Source: Mytilus edulis (lineage: Eukaryota; Mollusca; Bivalvia; Mytilida; Mytilidae). Taken from it: DNA of 64,000 bases. The stretch lies in contig NC_092350.1 in assembly GCF_963676685.1 (NCBI RefSeq), positions 44,375,705 through 44,439,704 on the forward strand, written 5' to 3'. Every line of letters starts with the position of its first letter. Within the stretch, counting starts at the first letter, position 1. The position numbers and the translations under genes were made by a program. This document shows positions 46,240 through 57,521 of this stretch, in pieces. The notes beneath the pieces were generated by a model that was not told the origin of the DNA, searched no databases, and saw only the letters and a list, made by a program, of their open reading frames with translations.

Positions 46240-47255
46240 TTACCATATGTTTGAATTTTTATAATTTACACATTATGTGAGTATAGAATGGCAGTTATGC
46301 TAAATGATAATGCAATTGGGCGATCACTATTATGTACACAAATTCAAACATGACCGCCATATCCGACTTCATATTGAATTACAATAGTTTATCAATACAT
46401 AAGTCATATGACTATTAACCTTCCTGTTTGATAAAAGAGCAACCATGACAAAAAAACTATATGATCAGGTAATATATATATATTATATACATGATATAGC
46501 TGTAATATAATAATTGACAACGTGAATTAATTAGATCAGTTTTTCACAGCTATATGTGTCTGCCAGCTGAATTTTAACTAAATTCTATTATTTAACTTTC
46601 GTTTTCAGGAGACATCCGCTAAGATATCTAGAATGAATTCACTGCCAGTGTGAAAAATTGATCTATGTTATAAACAGATGAAAACTTGAGATAGGTAATT
46701 CAAAGATGGGTAATTATATTCAGTGACTCAATGAGAAAAAAGAAATAAAACAATGGAAATAAGGTAACAATAAGAATGTATAATTGTAGAAGCCTCACTC
46801 ATTTCAAGTGGCGAATAAAAAGGGAGTAACTAAGGATTGTTTAGGTAGTTTTAAATCACGACGGATATTAGTTCAGAATCATTTTTTCATTATGTCAGCC
46901 TATCCATGCAACTATTCTTTGACCATTTCTTTGGCTCTTTCTTCTTTTCTAACCTACGGTAATGCAAAACACCAAATGTAAGATTCCTTCAGGGCTTTAA
47001 ATTATATCAATAGCAGCTTAGCCATATTCATACATTATTCAAATACTCAACTAAATCGGTGTTCCAGACTCAAGTAAAACACTAAATTTAAATGTTTTTT
47101 CCTTGTTGTTTTTTTTTTTTTTTTTTTGTGGAAAATTAGTAAGCCTGTGAGCTCGTTACATTTATCACCTCTAAACTAAACTTGGCCAATATCATCATAA
47201 GAAAATCTTGTTATCAAAATGTGTCTGATTAACCAGCCTTCATAAAAAGGTAATA
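46240..47255. other. No gene seen
   Basis: AT-rich DNA with a T run of about 19 near 47108-47128 and no recognised coding stretch. Confidence 0.35.
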
Positions 47256-47261
47256 TGTTTT

Positions 47262-47705
47262 ATTAGTTACATAGTGTGCTAGTGACCTAATACGGTATAT
47301 ATGGGGTGGGAGCGATGCTCGAATTCCAGTATGGAATTTACTGACCCCCATATATACCGTATTACGTCACTAGCACACTATGTAACGAATTTATCTTACC
47401 GGCTATCTTAAAGTGTGGAATTTAGACTAGTGACCTATCAAAATAAGCAAGTCTTCAACAAGTCTTCAACAAGTCTCCAATGTTATTAGCATTAATAAAC
47501 TACTTCTATTGATCCTACAAAAACAGATGCCAACAATAACAACTTGTTAGGTTTAAATGGCTTTTATGAATTTATTTCAATCTTCATCACCAATTTCTTC
47601 GTCTTTTAACCTTTAAAGACTTTTTTCTTAATACCATTTGGTTTTATAAAGGGACGTAACACCACTACTAACCGTGTATTAAATAAGCCCCGCCTCCCTA
47701 CTAAC
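47262..47705. mobile_element. Fold-back element, left copy
   Basis: GTTACATAGTGTGCTAGTGA, then CCTAATACGGTATATATGGGG, pairs with its reverse complement ending at 47384 to form a hairpin of about 40-base arms. About 260 bases on is TACTAACCGTGTATTAAATA, then AGCCCCGCCTCCCTAC. The same two parts occur in reverse at 56125-56765, so they form one element family. Confidence 0.7.
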
Positions 47706-47744
47706 CTAATAAATCAAATAATTTTATTGGTGTAAATTTCTATA

Positions 47745-48345
47745 CAGAAATGATACCAGCCGACATTTACAAAATACAAATACAAACAAAAAATAAACAA
47801 ACAAACAAACAAAAAACAAAAAAACAACCAAACATATTTTCTCAAGGATCATGATAAGAGATACATATTTTTTATTTACATTGCGTGGAGGTGTTATTCA
47901 TACAATATTATTAATTCAAGCTATTACAATCAGCTTTAATACTATAAAGCTCTTAACAACATTATGTTTGCTTTAAATGAATGTTCAAATCATACATATC
48001 ACTTATTCCAGCTACACTTACAGTACTAATGTCCGTATCATTACTTTTCAAAATGAAACTAAACTTATCTTGTTCACACATATTAACAAAAGATGGAACT
48101 ATATCACTTAAATTACAAAAGAGTACATTTCTATTAAGTTCTAATGCTTTACATTGAATGAGGAAATGGAACTCATCTTCAATTCCATCCTTACAAATTG
48201 GACAAATTCTCTGTATGAATATATGAAATATACACGGTCTTAACGTGGACTCTTTTAACCAATCATATTCTTTAAAATATATAGGAGGTAAGATAATGTC
48301 TTTTATCTTTAAATCCGTTTTCAATATAGAAACTGACAAGTTGAG
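47745..48345 (-). pseudogene. Non-LTR retrotransposon C-terminal fragment
   Basis: The frame 48339-47962 carries RICPICKDGIEDEFHFLIQC, the zinc-knuckle-like end typical of non-LTR retrotransposon polyproteins, followed by a short C-terminal tail and an untranslated end reaching about 47745 (TACAGAAATGATACCAGCCG). The reverse transcriptase is missing. It is a 5'-truncated dead copy; its clade is not known. Confidence 0.75.
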
Positions 48346-48349
48346 ATCT

Positions 48350-49765
48350 ACTATTGTTCGTGTACATCAAAACTGTTAAACGACTTCTATTTAGAGATAT
48401 AGGTCAAAGTTAATTTATCAAACGTGAGCATTTGTTTCATGCAGTCAAGGAAAATTACGACACTTGGGTAGAAGATTCTATTTCTTTATTGAAAAAAAAT
48501 AAAGCAGTATCTGCAGTAACATTTTAAAATTATGTCATGTTGATTTGTCAGTCAAATGAGATTTAATTTTTTGGTGGAAGAAGACTTTGTAGTCTTCTGA
48601 AATCCTATAATGCCTGCTGTAATATCATTGAACCGTCTCCAGGAGTATTTCTGTATCCCTTTCTGTGATTTACAATGTCATAACTTCCGTACCATATATT
48701 GATACCGATTTTTACACATAAACTATTATATTGCAAGTTCGTAAAATTGCATCTGCATCAGTTTGTAAAACAAATTTACAGATAGGTTTTAAAATAATCA
48801 CTACTGTTAGTGATGTAATTTCACATGTTTTGATATCTACCCTTATTTCATTTAAGTCAATTTTTTATAACTTATTTTATCTTTACTATACGTAATTCAT
48901 TTCCTTGAACCCGGATGTTTTTAAAGTAAATTTGGTAGTATGCATGCGTTAGTTTAATTATAATCCGAAATAAACTAAAATGTTTCAACACCCTCGGTCA
49001 ACAGCCGTTTCTCGTTGGAGTATTTGAAACAAAATAACTGGATTATTCGAAAGTTTGATTATTTCAGTATTTTGTTGCGATAATATCTAGTCAAGCGCAC
49101 AAGTTGACCTGCTAATTTGGTCAAATATATTTTTGTGTAAAATCGTTGAACATTTAAATTCGTGGTTCCCCTGTACCCAAGAAATCCACGAAATTTGGTA
49201 TCCAATGAATATTAATGAATCCACAGTAGTTGTCACACTATACAGAAAATGAACAGGTTTGAAATGTTAACAGGTGCTAAGAACCCAATCCCTGACGAGA
49301 GACAAATCTACATTTATATTTAGCACTTTTCAAAATATGTTTATAATGATGAAAAAGAATAGTTACTGTGAACAATTCAAGCAATTCATAATTACCTGAT
49401 TGATGTTGGTATTAAAACCTACTCTAGGCACACCTCCTGACTAAAATCATGTTTTATACGAAGGAAGTCGGAGTTCCCAAAGTGAACTATCTACCTTTAA
49501 CATGAATACTTTCACATGTTTCAAGCGAAACTTAATCAATTACTGGTATAATTGCTTGCAGTATCATGAGTATAGAGTTGACCATTCTAAGACGAATGAA
49601 AGGAATTTTCGTATTTGAATCAACTGCTTTTGTAGATTTTTATGTTTACTATAGTCTTTTTTTTTTGTTGAGACTTGAGTATTATTATATTATTTTTGGA
49701 AGAAAAACTATGTCGAAAGCATTAGTGGGACATAGCAAACTTGGTTGATGTGGGCTGCTTTCGTG
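48350..49765. other. No gene; MITE right end at 49137-49229
   Basis: 49137-49229 (AATTCGTGGTTCCCCTGTAC to AATGAATCCACAGTA) is the right end of the TACTGT MITE. The remainder is AT-rich and holds only chance frames. Confidence 0.5.
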
Positions 49766-49767
49766 GT

Positions 49768-50335
49768 AATTTAAGGGTGTTCGCGGATCTAAATCATTTA
49801 TATAGGATTTCTCTATATTTTTCTATAAATGAACTTTCATATAGTTAATAGAAAAATAAAATAAAAAAGTGGGGTCACCGTTAATTTGCGCTCACAATCT
49901 GCCTTCGAAAGAAGCATACATTTTTGTAAAGGTGGTTTGTATCTGTTGAAGTAATAGGAGAAATAAAGGTAATATCGAAATAAAAAAAGAAATTTATTTC
50001 AGAAATCGCTCAAATTTACAATAATTTAGTTTAAGTACAGTTTATATTGAAATTATATTAAAAAATATAGGTCACCGATGAGTTAAACAAGATATTTCAA
50101 TTTTAAAGCCAAAAAATGGCATTTTTCCACCAAAGGGAGATAATTTGGAACTTTTTCAATGATGTATACATTTTATAAGTCATCTGGGGCCAACACGAAT
50201 TGATTGTTTTGAATGATTTTTGTACCATATGATAAAGTAACAACTACAAAAGGTAACAAATAAAATTTGTAATGAAAAACAAATGTTTAATTTTTTTCTG
50301 AAATTTTTATACCCTCGAGCCTCCTTAAGTCATAC
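49768..50335. mobile_element. Possible TTAA-type non-autonomous element
   Basis: TTTAAGGGTGTTCGCGGATC at the left and CTCGAGCCTCCTTAAG at the right mark the ends, with TTAAGG/CCTTAA as very short inverted ends. The inside is non-coding. The ends recall TTAA-inserting elements, but the match is short. Confidence 0.4.
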
Positions 50336-50444
50336 TTCTATTCATTTTATCATTTGTTAAAGATTCCTGATCTTGATCTTGATCTTGAAGTCGCTGTAAT
50401 GTGGGTTTTTTTTAAATTTTAAGTAAAAACCGTTAAATATATGT

Positions 50445-50790
50445 ATAAGTACGTCTGAGTCAGTGACAACCCTACAACAGATGTATCCATCGGATCGCCA
50501 CACACGGCCTGCGAAAGCTCTTTTTTTTAGAGCCCAGGTGGTCGTGTGGTCTAGCGGGACGGCTGCAGTGCAGGCGATTTGGTGTCTCGATATCACAGTA
50601 GCATGGGTTCGAATCCCGGCGAGGGAAGAACCAAAAATTTGCGAAAGCAAATTTACAGATCTAACATTGTTGGGTTGATGTTTAGACGAGTTGTATATAC
50701 ATTATGTACACAGCCATGTATCACCATCATTGATGGCGATCCGATGGATACATCTGTTGTAGGGTTGTCACTGACTCAGACGTACTTATA
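50445..50790. mobile_element. SINE enclosed by a 56-base inverted repeat
   Basis: A tRNA-like head (A-box region GTGGTCGTGTGGTCTAGCG at 50538, B box GGTTCGAATCC at 50606-50616) leads to the SINE core GCGAAAGCAAATTTACAGAT at about 50641 and GGGTTGATGTTTAGACGA. The tail GGCGATCCGATGGATACATC through GTCACTGACTCAGACGTACT (50734-50790) is present again, reversed and apparently without mismatch, at 50445-50500 ahead of the head. So the copy can fold into a long hairpin with the SINE in the loop. Confidence 0.8.
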
Positions 50791-51200
50791 TATATGTATA
50801 TATATATATTCCAGGTTTGCTGCACGTGCTATTTATAAATCATGAAGAAGCTTTTGTCCCATTCTCATAAAATTGTATTAAGGTTTATATTGATATGTCA
50901 ATTCTGGAACTCCAGACTGCATCGTCTGAGATCTAAATGTTTACCGAAAAGTCTGTTTATAAATAACGAAAAAGACAATACAAATGTTTTTTTCTTCAAC
51001 GTTGACAAATAGGTTTGACAAAAAAAACTAAATCAAAACTGAAGTGCGGGCATCATGTCGCGTTCACTTCTTTTGGATGAATAACTCGTTTTTTAAAAAT
51101 ACACAATACGTTTAAGTAATATGGTAATCTGTTATATAATTATTTTGTGTTGAAAACGATTTTGCACCAAAGTATGAGCTATTGTTTTCTTTGCAGACTA

Positions 51201-52892
51201 ATGGCAAGTAGCTTGAGTGTTTGCGGGGTCTGTGACTATCGCCACATTACCAAACCATCAGTCGTCTGGTGTTCAGAATGTGATGAAGGGCTTTGTGAAG
51301 AATGTAAATGTCATCATAGTATTTCAAAAGGGACCAGAAATCATGGCATCGTATCTATTACCGAGTACCAGAAACTTCCAAACAACGTCTTACAATTGGC
51401 ACATTTTTGTGATGAGCACAACGAGAAATATCAGATTTTCTGTAAAAAGCACGACTGTCTGTGTTGTAAGAAATGTATAATTGAAACTCACAATGGTTGC
51501 AAAGAATTGACCGATCTTGATGACATAACGCGACACATCAAGTCATCAAATGCATTTGCGGAACTCGAACTAACCTTGTCAGAGTTGGCAGAGAATGTAA
51601 AAATTATTATCACTAATAGGGAAGACAATATTGCTTCCATTTGCAAGCAGAGTAAGAACATTGAAAAAGAGATTCAAGAAATGCGTGATAATATTAACCA
51701 ACATCTTGATAAAGTTCAGGATGCCATATTGAAAGAATTGAAAACGAAAGAAGAAGAAGAAAGTAACAAAATACGACGATTACTGAAGTCTTTAATTGAT
51801 AAAGAAAAAGAGATTACTGCACACCAAACCAATATTTCCAATATAAAGCGGTACGCATCAGAGCTGCAAACATTCCTTGCTTTGAAAAATATTGAAAAAG
51901 ATATCGCAGCTGATGAATATTACTTTCAATCAATAGTCAAAAGTGATAGTGTAAATCAATTCGAATTGTCGTGGAAGATTAATACAGCATTGCAGGATAT
52001 GTTATTTGACATCAAAAAGTTCGGTGATGTCGTGGTGACAGCAGAGCAATGTAATATACACTATCAGAAACAGAAGGATAAACAAGCTCAGATGATGGTA
52101 CCTGTAAAACATTTGACCATCGATAGCCTGAAACCAACATTGCTGCAATCATTTGACACAAAGCTGTTATTTGTCACTGGGTGTGCGTTGCTGCCTGATT
52201 GCAGAAAAGTCCTTGCATGTAGTTCTTTTAACATGCTTCGAGTTTTGAATCCAGATAATTTACTAGAATTTGATATTCGAGACTTCGATCGGGTTTTTGA
52301 TGTGACATACATAGGAGGTGATTCAGTTGCTGTGACATCTGGTTATGAAAATGATGCTATTAAAATTAACTTAATTGACCTAAAAGCGAGACAGGTTAAG
52401 AAAACATTGAGAGTGAACTCAGTAAACACTGGAGTAGCCTACAGTGAAGACAATTTGATTTATTGTGCTGAGAAAAATGGAATACAAATGATCAGCCTAA
52501 AAGATAAATCGATCATAAATGTTACTAAAACTAATGTAAATAAATTTTCATGTGTTGCATCATTCAAAGACAACTTTTTTTATACAAACTGTAGTAACAA
52601 TAGTGTTACCTGCATTGACTATAAAGGGAACACGCGATGGGTGTTTAACGATGCTAGTGTTCTCAGCGCCCCTGTTGGTATATCTATAGATATAGATGGA
52701 AATGTGTACGTAGTAGGACAAGATTCGAACAATATAGTTGTTTTCTCTCCGAATGGACAAAACTGTAGACAGCTTCTTCTAACTAGTGAGAACGGATTAA
52801 AGGGGCCATCAGTTGTACACGTTGATAGATCGAGTTGGAAGATAATGGTTGCAAATAGATTCGGAAAAGCGGTCGTGTATAGTCTTAAATGA
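51201..52892 (+). CDS. B-box/coiled-coil/NHL-like protein, paralogue
   Basis: The 563-residue protein is co-linear with the one at 12382. Residues 8-48 form the first B-box-like module (C8, C11, C24, C27, C32, C35), a second follows near 70-100 (CDEHNEKYQIFC and CCKKCIIETH), then a coiled coil to about 240 and a beta-propeller-like C-terminal half with an NHL-like blade (PVGISIDIDGNVYVVGQ). No RING is present. An ATG at 51147 is in frame, but TTTTCTTTGCAG ends at 51196, so that ATG lies in an intron and translation starts at 51201 (MASSLSVCGVC), four bases into the exon. This matches the start of the paralogue. AATAAA at 52969-52974 is about 77 bases past the stop. The role is inferred as for the paralogue: a cytosolic scaffold or sensor, possibly in innate defence. 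Confidence 0.93.
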   Translation: MASSLSVCGVCDYRHITKPSVVWCSECDEGLCEECKCHHSISKGTRNHGIVSITEYQKLPNNVLQLAHFCDEHNEKYQIFCKKHDCLCCKKCIIETHNGCKELTDLDDITRHIKSSNAFAELELTLSELAENVKIIITNREDNIASICKQSKNIEKEIQEMRDNINQHLDKVQDAILKELKTKEEEESNKIRRLLKSLIDKEKEITAHQTNISNIKRYASELQTFLALKNIEKDIAADEYYFQSIVKSDSVNQFELSWKINTALQDMLFDIKKFGDVVVTAEQCNIHYQKQKDKQAQMMVPVKHLTIDSLKPTLLQSFDTKLLFVTGCALLPDCRKVLACSSFNMLRVLNPDNLLEFDIRDFDRVFDVTYIGGDSVAVTSGYENDAIKINLIDLKARQVKKTLRVNSVNTGVAYSEDNLIYCAEKNGIQMISLKDKSIINVTKTNVNKFSCVASFKDNFFYTNCSNNSVTCIDYKGNTRWVFNDASVLSAPVGISIDIDGNVYVVGQDSNNIVVFSPNGQNCRQLLLTSENGLKGPSVVHVDRSSWKIMVANRFGKAVVYSLK

Positions 52893-52968
52893 TTTGAAAA
52901 CTGTGAATATTTCTAGCAAAATCTAAAAAATGTTTGCTTTGTTTCATGCCAGTTTATAAAATTTTATA

Positions 52969-52974
52969 AATAAA
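52969..52974 (+). promoter_or_regulatory. Poly(A) signal of the second B-box gene
   Basis: AATAAA lies 77 bases after the stop codon, at a usual distance for a short 3' UTR. Confidence 0.5.
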
Positions 52975-53224
52975 TTCCGTAAGTCCACCAAATATTTAAC
53001 TATCGTGAATATTTCTTACAAACATTTGAAAATCAATTGCGTTGTTTCATACTTTTATGAATATATTCATTATATAATATATATATATATTATATAATAC
53101 ACCAATCGGTTTTCAACACAGCGAAATAGACCTATAATTCAACTGGCCCCTAAATAAAAATATGTAGTTCAGAGAAAATAGACAACACAGTCGAGTACTA
53201 CACTACTAAATATACAAATGATAT

Positions 53225-53430
53225 AAACGTTACATAACAAACACGGAAAACTAACAAATGCCAGTTTTCGGACTTGGGATAGGCGCAAAAATGAGTCGGG
53301 CTAAACAAGTTTGGAAACTAACCCCCCCCCCCCTCTATAACTTCACTCAATGAAGAATTAAACAACACACGGCAATGGCCATAGTTAAACTAGGTTTAAA
53401 AGAGGTCCTAGTCCAAACTAATACAGGTAA
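53225..53430 (+). repeat. GTCAAAGAGACA-family repeat, 3' part
   Basis: CGGAAAACTAACAAATGCCAG, CGGACTTGGGATAGGCGC and the poly-C near 53322-53333 match 29530-29700. The head of the repeat is missing. Confidence 0.6.
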
Positions 53431-54212
53431 CAGAGGGAAAAAAGTGACAATGATACATAATTTAACAAAGGACTATTAGCAGGTAAACCTCAACTAAACT
53501 GATTGAAAGTTTATGTCTTCATAATATGAAAATCAAGCACAATTCCTCCCGTTTGTGGTTTGGTATCATACCGTCATAAAATATACTAGCAGAACATAAC
53601 CCGTATCATATCAACAACTAGTTCAGAATGTATGTGTTTATTTTCGATGCAAAGACCCTTTGCACTGAATCAAATCTATTTTAACGAATCTTTTATGTCC
53701 TAAAAATATTTTCGTAACTATGTCCCATCTTTATAAGTCTGTTTAAAGGTTTTGTTAGCTACGGAGTTGATTGACGACATTTTGTAATTGCTTCGTATAG
53801 AATATTACCATTAAAGATCGAGCGAGTTTGAATGACTTGAATCCGTGCAGTCGTTGTCGTTTTCTGTAAGGTAACATTCTGACTGTTTAAATTGTATCTA
53901 TAGTTACATTACTGTATAAAGTTGTTTTGACATAAATTTATAGAACTCTGTCAGTATGATAAAACATGTCGATATCTGCAGTTACTTCTTTTATAACAAT
54001 AACTGATGTAAACGATATAAATGGTCTGGTGTGGTCCAGAGACTACGCAGATATATCTCACTTTTTCTATCGACTGAAACAAGAAACATATAATTTTGGA
54101 TGTAAACGGTCAGAGAAAAATAAGGCAGCAAAAATATTAGTTTCTATTCCATGATTTAAGTTTTTCTCCACAATCGACATTTCACAACTAGGAGTTTCGG
54201 TAACCCATAGAA

Positions 54213-55535
54213 GAGGGGGGCAAGGGGTACCAATAACAGCAAAACAGCAAATTGATTTGGCTTATAACAGATAACAAGGAATTAAAATGGACAAAAACAG
54301 ATAACAGTAAATGAAATATTAAAATAAGTCGGGTCCTTGACAAATTCAGTATTTCTTATTACGGGTATAATCCTTTGTAATGAATTCCATTTTCTATGAA
54401 AATGTTTTTTTAGAATTATGTATCTAGATATGTATTTGGTATATTCGTGTCCGTCCGTCGTCAACATGTCGGACATTTTATTCAATAAAAATGGTGGGTT
54501 TTTTTTCAGTTTTCTGAAAATATCTCAAAAATCCTTTCACAAAATTGCAAGGAATTTTGATGAATTGTTTATATCTATTGACATGAACTCCCTTTCAAAT
54601 TTTATAAATTTTAGATTTTACGTTTCCGAGTTAAGGGTTTTTTATTAATTAAAAAGGGGGGATTTTCTAGTTTTCGGACATTAACACAAAAACGTTTTCA
54701 GTTGTTCTCATGAAACTCTGCTGAATTGTTTATATCTATTGCTGTAAGCGCCCTTTTAATTTTTATTAATTTTCGATTTTATGTTATTCAGTTAAGATAA
54801 TAACTCAAACTTTAAAATGTTTTCAGCAGTTCTCATGAAACTTTGATGTATTGTTTATATACAGTTATGTGCAGCTCCAGAACCCAGTACATGGTGGGAA
54901 CTTTCATTGTACAATGTATTCGGTTCTGCTTTGAAAAGAGCTGAGTCTATACCATATAACATAAAAGGTTAACTGGTTGTAAGGACCTATTCCTTAATTG
55001 AGATCCTTGTCAGATATTTCTGGCCATATGTTTTCCTTTTTGTCATCGGGGCATATTAAGAATTGTTCTAATTTGATATGTTCGTACGGGAAACAAGGAA
55101 CATTATTCTCATACAAAAGAATAAGATAATTCTAAATAAATGTTCCAAAATAAATGGAATGTATTACAAAGGATAATCATAAGATATACTGGAATATTGT
55201 CCTGGACCTCACTTCTGTGATGGGTATATGTTAATGGAATCCTTCTCCGAATACGGGACCAACATATTAGTAGTGGTAGACTCCAATGTCCAATGATCTT
55301 CAATTTCTACCGAATTTTGGCTGTCAAAAAAATGCTAACATTCCAATTTTCAATAACAGCTAACAGCAAAAAATACATTATCAAAATAACTGATAACAAA
55401 AAAACTAAAAGCCCAATAACAGCTAACAAAGAATAAGACAATAACAGGTAACAGCAAATATATTTTCAAAATAACAGATAACAAAGAATTAAAACGCCCC
55501 ATAACAGCATAACAGCTAAACCCCTTGCCCCCCTC
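54213..55535. mobile_element. TIR element with AATAACAGC arrays
   Basis: GGGGGGCAAGGGGT at the left and ACCCCTTGCCCCCC at the right are perfect inverted ends. Inside each end are runs of AATAACAGC/TAACAGATAACA. The centre (54430-54870) has three units of about 140 bases with TTCTCATGAAACT and GAATTGTTTATATCTATTG. No transposase frame. Probably a non-autonomous DNA element. Confidence 0.65.
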
Positions 55536-56114
55536 ATAGAAAATTATAAAGAAAAGGGTGGAATAAGTCTTTTAGTTCTTTTAGACAGTAGTGTACCAAG
55601 CAGTGTGGAAACTTGAGTCCAACCAGCCTATCATCTCCTGCCATTTCAATTTTTCTATTTCAGCTAAAGAAGGTTGGTTTGTATGATTTAATATGTCCAT
55701 TTTGCTGAAAGTATTCATTCAGAACAGCTGCTCGTGGGATATTTATGTCATTAATATTATTTATGGTCTCACCATAATTTTATTTCTAAAACTAAGTCGT
55801 AATTAAAGAGTTTTGCGAAATCATGTGTTTTGCGCCGTTCATATCAAAAGTGTTATTTTGTATAGTCCATGGACAATGCGGGGCTTCCAGAGCTTAAATT
55901 TACTCAAGTTGATTAAGCTAGTGATGATAATCGGTTTTTTTTCTGGCGGAGTTCTAACACTGCATATCTAAGCAACTCTATTTAATACCTATTGATCCAA
56001 TTTTAACAGTCATAATATTACCTTATAGAAAACGACAACGACTGAATATTTATCTTACCTCCTATATATTCAAGGAATATGATTTATTGAAAGTGTCTGT
56101 GTGGAAACCGTGTA

Positions 56115-56765
56115 AATTCCATATAAGGTGTGTAGGGAGGCGGGGCTTATTTCAATATACGGTTAGTAGTTGAGTTACAAGATGTTTAGTGCACTATTTG
56201 ATTATTTAAATGTATTGAAAGTTAATATTGTTATATCAAGGTTGTTGATATATTAAATTGTTATTGTTGACATTAGGGAGCTACCATTTGATTTTTATGG
56301 GGGTGCTACGATGAAAAATTTTGTCCTGCATTTTTTTTTTAGCTGTAATCTCTGTCCTGCCTTTTTATTTTTCACTCTGTTCGGTCCTGCCTTTTTTTTT
56401 TAGTTTATCCTGACTTTTTTTTACCTAAATTGTCGTCCTGACTTCTTTTTTTTTGCAAGTGTCTGATCCTGCCTTTTTTTTTTTTAACTCAAAACTCCTG
56501 TCCTGCCTATTTTTTTCAAATTTCATCCTAGCCTCCCCATAAAAATCAAATGGTAGCTCCCGTAGTTTTTTGGTGCAGACCAATGGCAGTAGGTTCATAA
56601 AATTGAACAATTAATAATTCGTGACATAGTGTGGTGGTGACCTAATACGATATATACGGGGTCAGTAAATTACATATAGGGTTCAAGCTTCTTCGCTCTC
56701 TACCCATATGGAATTTACTGACCCTGTATATATCATATTAGGTCACTAACACATTATGTAACTCA
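56115..56765. mobile_element. Fold-back element, right (inverted) copy
   Basis: GTAGGGAGGCGGGGCTTATT at 56130 and the hairpin 56635-56765 (GTGACCTAATACGATATATA through GTAACTCAT) repeat the parts of 47262-47705 in reverse order and orientation. It is broken by the MITE at 56276-56561. Confidence 0.7.
56276..56561. mobile_element. MITE with 27-base perfect TIRs and CCTGCC(T)n core
   Basis: GGGAGCTACCATTTGATTTT, then TATGGGG, is exactly reversed at the right end (CCCCATAAAAATCAAATGGT, then AGCTCCC). Between are about seven copies of TCCTGCCTTTTTTTT and GTCCTGACTT. It is inserted into the fold-back element 56115-56765. Confidence 0.85.
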
Positions 56766-56904
56766 TAGTATATGGCAATTCACAAAACTTATTTGAAAAT
56801 TATTTGATTTTAACAAAAAGTAGATATGTAATACAGAAAAATTATTACACAAGGGTTTACGATATCATAAACGTTTCAAAACATTTACTAAATAAACTCA
56901 TCAT

Positions 56905-57015
56905 AGATACCAGGATTAAAATTTTATATTTATGCCAGACACACGTTTCGTCTACAAAAGACTCATCAGTGAAGCTCGAATCAAAAATTTGTAAAAAGCC
57001 ACTTAAGGACACAAT
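56905..57015 (+). repeat. CACACGTTTCGTCTAC repeat copy
   Basis: ATACCAGGATTAAAATT, CAGACACACGTTTCGTCTAC, AGACTCATCAGTGAAGCTC: a copy of the 28590-28690 repeat. Confidence 0.65.
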
Positions 57016-57521
57016 TCTTGAAAATTAATCAACGTGCACACATCTTATATGTTTAATTCTAACTTGAGGTCCTTTGAACGCTTTGAGTACACACCCCTGG
57101 TAAAATCTAAATATATATCATGGGCTGTTTCCATTGTACCCCCACGTCATATGTTTTTTAAAGGAATGAGGAACCTGACGTCATAGAACGATGACGCAAG
57201 AATATAAGCATTTTACGGGAAAATTCGCGCTTGTGAATCCGAAAATCATCACAACAGGGAAATGTAAACAAACGATGCTAAAATGTGGTATAAGCCATTT
57301 TTTTTTATACATGTTAGACATATAAGTAAATTATCATTTAAATTCATCCCAAACTATCTAAATACTTTATTTTAAATAGTTTAAAACATGTCACTAATTC
57401 AGTTTGCTCCGTTCTTTTACATCAATTTAAAAGTGCGTTTATTTATGAAAACGGCAAATATTTGCCTCCACCTAGAGCGCTTTGATCCAAAAGAATTGCC
57501 GTATTTGTCCTATTAGAATCG

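Noticed and set aside
50538-50625. Functional tRNA gene
   Set aside because: A and B boxes are present, but the head continues directly into a SINE core and a second copy has the same layout; the arms do not pair as a full cloverleaf.
47262-56765. A single 9.5 kb transposon carrying the B-box gene
   Set aside because: The bounding copies look like complete fold-back elements in their own right and no transposase or shared target duplication was seen; kept only as a question in the findings.
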